A stretch of DNA of 64,000 nt from Candidatus Saccharimonadota bacterium (GTDB taxonomy: Bacteria; Patescibacteriota; Saccharimonadia; Saccharimonadales; Saccharimonadaceae): the NCBI GenBank assembly GCA_905373835.1, contig CAJPUN010000005.1, positions 1 through 64,000 on the forward strand. Direction: 5' to 3'. The notes under the pieces were generated by a model. It saw only the letters and a list, made by a program, of their open reading frames with translations, made no database searches and was not told the origin of the DNA. Positions within the stretch are counted from its first letter, which is position 1, and each line of letters opens with the position of its first letter. A program made the translations under genes and the position numbers. Positions 9,069 to 16,470 of this stretch are shown here, piece by piece.

Positions 9069-9677
9069 ATGATCGAACAACTCAAAAGACAACTTATTGG
9101 TGCGTGGTGGGTGATTATTATCATTAGCCTGTCATTGATTATCTTTGGTGGAGTATCACTTGTGATGCCAGCAGTCACTCTCACTGTTTTGATGACACTC
9201 CTCGCTATTTTGATCATCATCTGGGGCCTGTCGCAACTGGTACGTGGGCTGCAGGTAGCGAATGGCCAAGCGAAGACGTTTCTCGTGGTGGTAGGTGCGC
9301 TGCTTATTCTGCTTGGCGTAGTGATGCTTGCCAACCCTCGGGTCAGTGTGGCGACGCTCAGCTTTGTCCTTGGCTGGGTAGTGATGCTGCGCAGCCTCAT
9401 CGACCTTATACTCAGCCGCATCTTTCCCGCCAGGAGCCGCACGCGAGCGCTCTGGCTCATGTCTGGCGTGATCGGTGTAATCGTCAGCTTCGTCCTCTGG
9501 CTTTTCCCAGTGAGCAGTGCTCAGCTTTTCGTCCAAATCGTTGGTGGCTATGCACTGGTTAATGGCATCATTCTCCTCGCCAATGCCATCGAGCTGCGCC
9601 GCACCATGCGCCGTCGTATGCATGGTCATCGCATAGCCAACAAGCCAATCGACCGGGGTGAGGTGATCGACCTGTAG
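9069..9677 (+). CDS. HdeD-family (DUF308) membrane protein
   Basis: A 202-residue protein with six hydrophobic segments arranged as three repeated two-helix units, the layout of the HdeD/DUF308 family. The family is linked to acid resistance in enteric bacteria, but its biochemical role is unknown, so no function is claimed. Unlike its neighbours it has a strong Shine-Dalgarno AAGGAGG 6 nt before the ATG, and a separate -10-like sequence further upstream, so this mRNA has a normal leader. The C-terminal 25 residues are basic and cytoplasmic. Confidence 0.8.
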   Translation: MIEQLKRQLIGAWWVIIIISLSLIIFGGVSLVMPAVTLTVLMTLLAILIIIWGLSQLVRGLQVANGQAKTFLVVVGALLILLGVVMLANPRVSVATLSFVLGWVVMLRSLIDLILSRIFPARSRTRALWLMSGVIGVIVSFVLWLFPVSSAQLFVQIVGGYALVNGIILLANAIELRRTMRRRMHGHRIANKPIDRGEVIDL

Positions 9678-9837
9678 TATATATTACAATACTTACACCT
9701 CAAAACTTGCGTCGTTTTTCCGCCTCAACCATACTCAGGATCAACATCTTGAAAATACCAATTTCTCAGCATTAGTGCCGCAAGTCGGATTGCCGCAGCG
9801 AATTTTTGTAAAGCAGCGAGAGAATGAAGCTAGTATA

Positions 9838-9876
9838 GAAAAAGGACTAAGATTTTGTTTGCAATATCTTAGTCCT
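9838..9876 (-). terminator. Intrinsic terminator of the pilin-like gene
   Basis: A perfect 11-bp inverted repeat (9843-9853 with 9866-9876) is followed on the minus strand by CCTTTTTC. It lies about 85 nt past the stop of the pilin-like gene. Confidence 0.7.
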
Positions 9877-9961
9877 ACCATATTCATCGTTACCTTAGCT
9901 GGCAAAGTGTACGGATCATAGAGAACACGCCCAAGGTCTGATTTTTGTTGATGCTAAAATT

Positions 9962-10438
9962 TTACCTCTGCAGCTCCGGCTCGCACACTGCTGGCTGGGT
10001 TGGCTCAACGGCGCGGATCACATGGCAGTAGCGCAGCACACCATCGGTCGCTCGCGACTCATTCTCGCCAGATTGCGCCTGGTAGGCATCACATCCGCCC
10101 TCTTTGGGCTCGCTCTCTGAGCCCTTTATATGATAGACAAGCCCCCGGGTGGTGCGCGTTGTCGCCTCTATGCAGTAGGTTGCCGATGCGACGTACTTGA
10201 GTGTCGCCGTAATATTCTCACTCTTATTATAATCAGCTGGTAGCGACGTTGGGTAGCCATTATAAAATGTCTGGTAGGCTGTCATGGCCGCGGCAGCAGC
10301 CCGCAGATCGCTCACGAGCTCCGTCTGGGCTGCACGCTGACGCCACGCACCATATCCTACGACCGATGCCGACACCAAAATAGCCAACACTGCCACCACG
10401 ACTAGAATCTCAACCAGCGTAAACCCTCGCTTATTCAT
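9962..10438 (-). CDS. Type IV pilin/pseudopilin-like protein
   Basis: A 158-residue protein with a class III prepilin leader: MNKRG then FTLVEILVVV, giving peptidase cleavage after Gly5 and Glu at position 5 of the mature protein, then a hydrophobic helix. The C-terminal part has four Cys, suggesting disulfides outside the cell. It resembles the minor pilins and pseudopilins (GspG/PilE type) that Saccharibacteria use for type IV pili and surface motility. No pilus assembly gene lies in the window, so it is an isolated subunit gene. A TATCAT box (minus strand, 10445-10450) lies 6 nt upstream of the start, and a terminator follows. Confidence 0.85.
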   Translation of the reverse strand: MNKRGFTLVEILVVVAVLAILVSASVVGYGAWRQRAAQTELVSDLRAAAAAMTAYQTFYNGYPTSLPADYNKSENITATLKYVASATYCIEATTRTTRGLVYHIKGSESEPKEGGCDAYQAQSGENESRATDGVLRYCHVIRAVEPTQPAVCEPELQR

Positions 10439-10552
10439 GCCTTCATGATAGCATAAGCGTTATAGAGTGTACAGATGGTTGCTGTTGCATTTTGTCAATG
10501 TACACGAAAAGTACCACCTCACAGCACGCTTACTACCTACTCTGGGGGTGTC

Positions 10553-11161
10553 CTACACCAAGTAGCTGATAATCTCATCTGCCACTGCAATAGCCGACGG
10601 ATAGGTGCTCGTGTCAATCGGGCCACCGGGTGTTAGGTCGTGGCTAGCCAGCACCGCTGGGAACTGCTGCATGCTATCCATGTCATCCTCGCCATCGCGC
10701 ATAAATTCTTCGAAACTCTGAATCACCGCTGCATCGCGCCCAGCACGCCGCCTCGCCTCGGCCACTCCCTTAAAGCGCTCGTAGCGGAGTTCATCTGGCG
10801 CTGTGAGCACCACCGTCCGGTAGCGATCGCCCAGTCGCTCCTTAAGGCGACAAGCACTGCGGTAGTCGCGCAGGCCATCGAGCACCACCAGCTCCACACC
10901 AGGCCGCTCAAGCAGCTCCAGTGCCCGGTCGGCCAGTAAGCTCGGCGCAGACTCCGTCATAATCTGCAGCACGCGCAAATAATCGCTCCGCTTGCGCAGT
11001 GTAATATGATGGCTCGCGGCATATTCGCGCAAGACATCGCTCGGACGAAACAAAACAACCCCGGCACCCAGCCGCGGCATTAGCTCACGAATTGTTGATG
11101 ATTTGCCGGCGAGTTCTCGCCCAGTAATATTCACAATTTGGATGGTTCGAGTAGATCTCAT
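10553..11161 (-). CDS. P-loop kinase-like NTPase (dephospho-CoA kinase/AAA_17-like)
   Basis: A 202-residue single-domain P-loop protein. Walker A is GRELAGKSST near residue 17 and a Walker B-like segment reads VVLDGLRD. The layout matches the small nucleoside or dephospho-CoA kinase-like group annotated AAA_17; the substrate is unknown. The start at 11161 is preceded by TACAAT (minus strand, 11169-11174) with a 7-nt gap. An in-frame start 17 codons upstream is rejected because it would overlap that promoter. Confidence 0.65.
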   Translation of the reverse strand: MRSTRTIQIVNITGRELAGKSSTIRELMPRLGAGVVLFRPSDVLREYAASHHITLRKRSDYLRVLQIMTESAPSLLADRALELLERPGVELVVLDGLRDYRSACRLKERLGDRYRTVVLTAPDELRYERFKGVAEARRRAGRDAAVIQSFEEFMRDGEDDMDSMQQFPAVLASHDLTPGGPIDTSTYPSAIAVADEIISYLV

Positions 11162-11588
11162 ACCCTCTATTGTAGCATGGCATCCGCAGCAGAAATACCT
11201 CAAAAACAGCAAATTTATGGTATTTGTTCTATTTTTGGCTCATAACCTCTGTCTATACTCTCCTCTATATCTGCAACTTTATTCGATGAAGTATGCGGAC
11301 TGGCCACTACAATAAGTACTGTACCCTCGCACTGAAGGGATGAATGTTCTAGAAAAGCATTCATTTTATGCAGCCAAGCCAGCAGCAAGAAGCAGACGAA
11401 GTGAACCGTTTGCTATGAAAATATAGACACTCAGGTATGTGTAACAAGATATATTATTGCATAATTATGTATAATATTGTGTATTATATGTTATTACCCC
11501 TGTTTTTTGGCACATTATGCAATATTGTGCGTTATTTTGCCATTTTCCTCTTCCCTTTTTGCGACCTCTGTTGTATAGTGAATGGACT
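11162..11588 (+). other. Gene-free AT-rich stretch with a repeated motif
   Basis: This 427-base divergent intergenic region holds no convincing gene. Its most notable feature is an imperfect direct repeat: ATTATG, then ATATTGTG, then TTAT, at about 11464-11490 and again at 11514-11537, just upstream of the next promoter. The downstream end carries a TATAGT -10 box at 11574-11579. Confidence 0.5.
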
Positions 11589-12215
11589 ATGTATACACAA
11601 CAGAGACCAAACAGGGGTCATGAAGCCCTAGATTCTTCATCAACATCCAAATGCGGTGATGGCAAGTATGAAGTTACTGAGCTACCATCAATCCCACGGC
11701 GCACTATACTAGGTGCACTAGGTGTTAGCTTGGCTGCTACGCTCGTTGGACGTCGCTACCTAGGCAGAAAGGAAAGCCCAAGCACACAAGCTGAGCATCA
11801 ACCCACCCCCGAAGAGCAAGCTGCCCAGCTAGTCGATGCGTATAGCGGTTACCTCAGCCAGCGCAAAGCCTACGAGGAAGGCAAAACCACAGAAGAGCCT
11901 CGGCTACCAGCCAACCTGGATGGTATTACTACTCTAGCCGTCGAGGCTGGCGACAGCATCGGCACTGTGGTAGACCGGCACATCGCTGCACTTACCGAAG
12001 CAGATGCATTCCATACTAAGCCCGAGCAAGATGGCGTGACTAATGCTGCATCGGTGCGCGTTGCTGAGCTCTACCTGACTGATGGCGACACCCGCTACGA
12101 ACTGCAGCCTGGCGACATCGTGATACTCGCGCAATACCAGGGTTTTGTTATACCACTGACAGTCAACTCGCCCGAGCCAAGCGCAAGTGTGTCACGGCCC
12201 ACTCTCGAGCCATAA
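11589..12215 (+). CDS. Exported protein with twin-arginine-like signal
   Basis: A 208-residue protein of unknown function. The N-terminal 30 residues are hydrophilic, followed by IPRRTILGALG and a hydrophobic stretch ending near residue 60, a twin-arginine-type signal or signal anchor. The rest is hydrophilic and acidic. A region around residues 150-195 ends YELQPGDIVILAQYQG, a small beta domain. Start at 11589: TATAGT (11574-11579) lies 9 nt upstream. It is followed by a strong terminator, so it is monocistronic. The metalloprotease at 52279 has the same type of leader. Confidence 0.65.
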   Translation: MYTQQRPNRGHEALDSSSTSKCGDGKYEVTELPSIPRRTILGALGVSLAATLVGRRYLGRKESPSTQAEHQPTPEEQAAQLVDAYSGYLSQRKAYEEGKTTEEPRLPANLDGITTLAVEAGDSIGTVVDRHIAALTEADAFHTKPEQDGVTNAASVRVAELYLTDGDTRYELQPGDIVILAQYQGFVIPLTVNSPEPSASVSRPTLEP

Positions 12216-12235
12216 CTATTTGCGCGCTACAGCAG

Positions 12236-12263
12236 ACCAGCCAGCCACTCTGGCTGGTTTTTT
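12236..12263 (+). terminator. Intrinsic terminator
   Basis: ACCAGCCAG pairs with CTGGCTGGT (9 bp, 5-nt loop) and runs into TTTTTT. It ends the transcript of the exported protein and insulates the polyamine operon. Confidence 0.85.
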
Positions 12264-12320
12264 GGTATAAGCATAGCTAGTTCGCTCTCTCGCATCAAGA
12301 GTGATATAATAGCGTATACG

Positions 12321-12668
12321 ATGCAAATGGAGCAGGTGCAAGCACTGATTTTTACGATTCGCCAGGCGGATGCCACGCGGCTAGATGACCTTGCGTACGC
12401 CGAAAAGACGGTGCACACACTTGCCGAGCTGGCTGGCCTGCACGCGCTCGAGTCCGTCTCGCATCAGTTCTCACCGCAGGGCGTGAGTGTGTCGTTGCTG
12501 CTCGCTGAGTCGCACGCCACCATCCACACCTGGCCCGAGAGCCGCGGAGCATACCTCAGTATTGCCACGTGCCGGCCCTTAAGCAAGGATACAATCGAGA
12601 CTCTTCGCCAAGCCATTGCAGACGCATTTTATACCAACACTATAACGATCGAAAGCGCTGTATTATGA
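12321..12668 (+). CDS. speD: S-adenosylmethionine decarboxylase proenzyme
   Basis: A 115-residue class 1B AdoMet decarboxylase. Self-cleavage at the Ser of ESHATIHTWPE creates the pyruvoyl cofactor; the catalytic Cys is in IATCRP. It makes decarboxylated AdoMet, the aminopropyl donor for spermidine. Leaderless-type start: TATAAT at 12305-12310, 10 nt before the ATG (a second in-frame ATG lies 6 nt further). It overlaps the next gene by ATGA, forming a three-gene polyamine operon with the DUF4178 gene and speE. Confidence 0.92.
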   Translation: MQMEQVQALIFTIRQADATRLDDLAYAEKTVHTLAELAGLHALESVSHQFSPQGVSVSLLLAESHATIHTWPESRGAYLSIATCRPLSKDTIETLRQAIADAFYTNTITIESAVL

Positions 12669-13369
12669 CCAAACGCACCAAAGCTCGCCTCAAAATCAAC
12701 GATGTCTTACGTGGCAAGCGAACCAACTTCCGCGCGGTAGGTTGCTTGTTGTTTAAAGAAGACAACCCCGAGACCAAGCAAACCTCCTACTGGGAAGAGT
12801 GGGAGCTAACGGGCCTCGAAAATTACGATAGCTGGGTGGAGTACGACCACGATAGTAAGGTTGTGTCACTCTACGAGCCAGTGCGGTTTGCCCAGCGGCT
12901 TGAGCCAGAGACGCTCGCTGCGGGTAATGAGTTTAGCATCACGCTGGAGGACGGCACCGCACAGACCATCACCGTTGCCGAGGCCGGCGAGGGCACCATT
13001 ATGGCTATCCGCGGCAAGAACGCCTACCAGGTCTTTGAGGGTGAGCCAATGGCCTATGCCAGCCTGCACTACACCGACGCCGAGACCGGCGCTACCACCA
13101 CCTACACAGTCGAAAAATACAACCGGCGCGAGTACGACGTTTACCGCAAAACACCCCTGTCCGACGCACAGCAGAAGGAACTATTTGGCCGGCTTATTCG
13201 CCCGCGCAACTGGCCGCTATTTTGGCGCTGGGTGATGATCATCAGCTTTGTTGGGGCGCTGCTCTTTGCCATTTACGATGAGTTCTTTGGCCACGATGAT
13301 TCGCACGGCAGCGGCACCTACCACGGGCGCAGCGTCTATGGCGGCGGCAGTGGCGGCGTAGGCAAATAA
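12665..13369 (+). CDS. DUF4178 domain protein of the polyamine cluster
   Basis: A 234-residue protein with an N-terminal DUF4178-type beta-rich domain (about residues 10-165, with motifs YWEEWELTG and EYDHDS), then one transmembrane segment near residue 188-205, and a Gly/Ser/His-rich tail. DUF4178 genes are repeatedly found next to speD and speE homologues, but their role is not established. The ATG overlaps the speD stop (ATGA). A longer frame beginning inside speD is rejected. I infer a membrane-linked partner of the SpeE fusion protein. Confidence 0.85.
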   Translation: MTKRTKARLKINDVLRGKRTNFRAVGCLLFKEDNPETKQTSYWEEWELTGLENYDSWVEYDHDSKVVSLYEPVRFAQRLEPETLAAGNEFSITLEDGTAQTITVAEAGEGTIMAIRGKNAYQVFEGEPMAYASLHYTDAETGATTTYTVEKYNRREYDVYRKTPLSDAQQKELFGRLIRPRNWPLFWRWVMIISFVGALLFAIYDEFFGHDDSHGSGTYHGRSVYGGGSGGVGK

Positions 13370-13396
13370 CCTGGGCGCGAAAGGCACACAGACACT

Positions 13397-14947
13397 ATGG
13401 CACATACTCGCGTCACGCCACCGGGCACCAAGCATATCACTAGCAAGGAAAATATCGCACTGTTTGCGGCGGCACTTTTGGTGGCAATTGGCGGGCTTAT
13501 CTACGAGCTCATCCTGGGCACGGCTGCCTCGTACCTAGTGGGCGATTCAATCCTGAGCTTTAGCCTGGCAACTGGTATCACCCTCTTTGGCATGGGGGTG
13601 GGGTCGCTGCTGGTGCGGCATATTCGCTGGCACCCAGCCACCAGCTTTGCCGTGAATGAAATCCTGCTCGGGCTGGTGGGTGGTAATTCGGTGCTGCTGC
13701 TCTACAGCGCCTTTAGCTTGAGCAAGCTGCACTGGCCGGTGTTTGCGCTGATTAGCCTGGTGATTGGTGTGCTGATCGGCCTGGAGATCCCGCTGCTGGT
13801 GAAGATGTTTACCCGCTACGGCCGGCCGTCTTCGGTGGAACTACTCAGCAAGGTGCTGGCGATCGACTACTTTGGCGCGCTGGTGGCCTCGCTGGTCTTC
13901 CCGCTCTTCTTGCTGCCGAGCCTTGGCCTGATGCGCAGCACCTACTTGATTGCCACGCTCAATATCGCCGTGGCAGTGCTGATTCTACTGCAGCTGAAGA
14001 CCTCGCGCAGGCTCCTAGCTGCCAGTGTGGTGGCGACCATTCTGCTGCTGGGGCTGTTCTTTGGTGCCAGCTGGCTGGAGCACCGCATCGATACCAAGGC
14101 CTATAAAGACCCGGTTATTCTCTACCAGCAATCGGCTTACCAAAAGATCGTCCTTACCAAGTACAAGCAGGATTTACGCCTGTATCTGAATAACAACCTC
14201 CAGTTTTCCAGCCTGGACGAAGCCCGCTACCACGAAACGCTGGCTGGTGCGGCGATGACAGCGGTCAAGCAGCCCAAAAACGTGTTGATTATGGGCGGTG
14301 GCGACGGACTGCTAGCACGCGAGATCCTGAAGTACCCCAGTGTGGAGCACATCACCCTAGTGGATATCGACCCAGCTATGACGCAGCTGGCGCGCACTAG
14401 TCCCCTGCTGACTGAGCAAAACAGGCGCTCGCTTGCTAGCCCCAAGGTGCGCGTCGTCAACGAGGACGCGTTTTTATTTGCCTTCAAGACACACCAAGCG
14501 TATGATGCCATTCTGATCGACCTGGTCGACCCATCGAACGACCGCCTGGCCAAGCTCTACTCGCAGCAATTCTACCGCCAGGCTGCGCGCATCCTCAGCC
14601 CCAGTGGCGTGATGATCACCCAAGCGACGTCATCGTACTTTTCGCCACACGCCTTCGCAATGGTGGCTAGCACCGTCGCATCCGCCCAGCCCCAGCGGCA
14701 TATCATACCCTTTAGCATTAATGTGCCTTCCTTTGGCGAGTGGGGCTTTGTGCTGTCGACCAAGGATAAAGCCAGCCTGCTAAGCCAGCCGCTGCCACCT
14801 GGGCTCAGCTACACCGACACCAAACTGCTCGACTACGCCCTGCGCCAGCGCCCTGCTAGCCTACCCCCAGCCGGCATCTCTACCCTGCTAACGCCGCGGA
14901 TCATCGACGTCTATAACCGTGATATGGCGCAGTGGCGGTATCAATAA
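13397..14947 (+). CDS. speE: Polyamine aminopropyltransferase with N-terminal membrane domain
   Basis: A 516-residue fusion. Residues 1-230 contain about seven transmembrane segments, and residues 250-480 form a spermidine-synthase-like methyltransferase fold: VLIMGGGDGLLAREIL binds decarboxylated AdoMet, VDIDPAM is the acidic strand end, and ILIDLVDPSND is the GDA-loop region. It should transfer aminopropyl groups to putrescine or a related amine, but the membrane domain suggests a substrate at or in the membrane. It starts 27 nt after the DUF4178 gene. No typical Shine-Dalgarno is evident. Confidence 0.85.
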   Translation: MAHTRVTPPGTKHITSKENIALFAAALLVAIGGLIYELILGTAASYLVGDSILSFSLATGITLFGMGVGSLLVRHIRWHPATSFAVNEILLGLVGGNSVLLLYSAFSLSKLHWPVFALISLVIGVLIGLEIPLLVKMFTRYGRPSSVELLSKVLAIDYFGALVASLVFPLFLLPSLGLMRSTYLIATLNIAVAVLILLQLKTSRRLLAASVVATILLLGLFFGASWLEHRIDTKAYKDPVILYQQSAYQKIVLTKYKQDLRLYLNNNLQFSSLDEARYHETLAGAAMTAVKQPKNVLIMGGGDGLLAREILKYPSVEHITLVDIDPAMTQLARTSPLLTEQNRRSLASPKVRVVNEDAFLFAFKTHQAYDAILIDLVDPSNDRLAKLYSQQFYRQAARILSPSGVMITQATSSYFSPHAFAMVASTVASAQPQRHIIPFSINVPSFGEWGFVLSTKDKASLLSQPLPPGLSYTDTKLLDYALRQRPASLPPAGISTLLTPRIIDVYNRDMAQWRYQ

Positions 14948-15153
14948 AGAGCACTTTGTGTGGAGCCTAACCTCTTCCTGATATCAATCTATAATCACAA
15001 TTCATCATGTGCAGGTATATAGTCTAGCCAAAACTAACCCGTCAGAGCTGCCACATTCCTTGCTTTACTCATCAACACCCACCAACTCTTCTATACTATT
15101 GGGATATTTTGCGTATGTTTGCTCTATAGATCGGTATATCGTATGATATATTC

Positions 15154-15933
15154 ATGTATCATAAACGACCACGCGAACAAGCCCGCCATTATGACATCCA
15201 GTGGTACCGCCAAACAGGTGTGTTTCACCCTGAGCAACTACCATCAGAAACACCAACAGTTGGTGTTTCTGCCAATACCTGGCGCGAGTACATGGATCTG
15301 ATACGCAAAGCAGCTGCCGATCGCTTCATCAGCCCCGAACTCATGACGACGGCAGACATAGATCTGCTTGAAATCCCAGGCCAACGTGATGTGGTAGATG
15401 ATCGCCTCGCCGAGCTACAGGAACTCTCTACCTCTATGCCCACAGCGGAGCTTGTGGTAGGCACACCAGAGTACCACCCAGATGGAATTTACAACTCACT
15501 TGTTATTATCAAAAATGGTACACGCCGCATACTTGAGCGCAAACGCACGATTTTTAGCTCAGCCGAGCAGGGGATATTCACCGCAAGCAACACATTGCAG
15601 CAGCGGTGCACCCGCACGTTATCTGCTGTGTGTGCCGATCTAGTGGGTTATGGCATGCAATACCCCCAATACCCCAAACTCCCCCAAGACACTCGTACCA
15701 TCCACGCCAGTTGCTGCTGGGCGACACCGCTCGAGGAGGGAGCTCGCTATGCCGCAGCGCCAGATGAAAAACGCTATACCGGCGCCATAACGCGCACGCT
15801 TGGTTATCTCTTCGCACGCTATCGACAGCTACAGCAGGTCGTGGTCGTCGATCGCACTCCACCCAGCACAACCATCCCACCGCTCAACTGCGTGGCGCGG
15901 CGGAAGACGCATAATGGTATAATAGGGTCATGA
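15154..15933 (+). CDS. Nitrilase/carbon-nitrogen hydrolase-like protein
   Basis: A 259-residue protein with weak resemblance to the nitrilase superfamily. The segment GTPEY..YNS..IIKNG, then a Lys in ILERKRTIF, then a Cys in LSAVCADLVG matches the spacing of the Lys and Cys of the Glu-Lys-Cys triad. The glutamate cannot be placed with confidence, so activity is doubtful. The -10 region is TATGAT/TATATT just upstream of the ATG. The 3' end overlaps the FKBP gene by ATGA, but the FKBP gene also has its own TATAAT inside this reading frame. Confidence 0.5.
   Translation: MYHKRPREQARHYDIQWYRQTGVFHPEQLPSETPTVGVSANTWREYMDLIRKAAADRFISPELMTTADIDLLEIPGQRDVVDDRLAELQELSTSMPTAELVVGTPEYHPDGIYNSLVIIKNGTRRILERKRTIFSSAEQGIFTASNTLQQRCTRTLSAVCADLVGYGMQYPQYPKLPQDTRTIHASCCWATPLEEGARYAAAPDEKRYTGAITRTLGYLFARYRQLQQVVVVDRTPPSTTIPPLNCVARRKTHNGIIGS
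15918..15923 (+). promoter_or_regulatory. Internal -10 box of the FKBP gene
   Basis: TATAAT lies inside the 3' end of the nitrilase-like gene, 6 nt before the FKBP start. The FKBP gene can therefore be read both from the upstream gene and from its own leaderless promoter. Confidence 0.6.
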
Positions 15934-16304
15934 CACAATACGAAGGAACCAAACTCATCGACTTTACACCTATAGCCAAAGTTGACGCATTGCAGATTAT
16001 TGACATTATCCCCGGCACTGGTACCGAGGTGCCAGCTGGCGCAACCATCACCGCACACTATACTGGTGCACTGTCTAAAAATGGCATCATCTTCCAGAGC
16101 AGCCACGACTTTGGTCAGCCCGTCACCTTCGGCCTCGACCAAGTCATCCGCGGTTGGACAGAGGGCGTGCCTGGCATGAAGGTTGGTGGCATGCGCCGGC
16201 TCATCATCCCAAGCGACATGGCCTACGGCTCCGTTCGCGCTGCCGCCAACATCCCACCCAATAGCGATCTCGTGTTCGACATTGAGTTGATGGACATTAA
16301 ATAA
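15930..16304 (+). CDS. FKBP-type peptidyl-prolyl isomerase
   Basis: A 124-residue single FKBP domain. It shows the family pattern GTGTEVPAGATITAHYTG, then LDQVIRGWTEGVPGMKVGG, then RRLIIPSDMAYG. It speeds cis-trans isomerisation of Xaa-Pro bonds during folding. No signal peptide is seen, so it is cytoplasmic. It overlaps the upstream gene by ATGA and has its own TATAAT. A terminator follows at 16319. Confidence 0.93.
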   Translation: MTQYEGTKLIDFTPIAKVDALQIIDIIPGTGTEVPAGATITAHYTGALSKNGIIFQSSHDFGQPVTFGLDQVIRGWTEGVPGMKVGGMRRLIIPSDMAYGSVRAAANIPPNSDLVFDIELMDIK

Positions 16305-16318
16305 CAAAAGGTCAGCGC

Positions 16319-16356
16319 AATAAGAAGCTCTTACTAGGTGAGCTTCTTATTTTCTT
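16319..16356 (+). terminator. Intrinsic terminator after the FKBP gene
   Basis: AATAAGAAGCTC pairs with GAGCTTCTTATT (12 bp, 9-nt loop), followed by TTCTTT. Confidence 0.85.
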
Positions 16357-16411
16357 TGTAGATTTGCCTAAGGCGATTGATATTTGTCATTATAGACACT
16401 CATGGCACCAA

Positions 16412-16444
16412 GCAAATAGCCACCCTTTCCAGATGGCTATTTGC
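16412..16444 (-). terminator. Hairpin after dnaK
   Basis: A perfect 11-bp inverted repeat (GCAAATAGCCA with TGGCTATTTGC) lies 26 nt past the dnaK stop. The T-run is weak, so it may act as a terminator or an mRNA 3' stabiliser. Confidence 0.55.
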
Positions 16445-16470
16445 AATGCAGCTGTAGCTATAACGCGATG

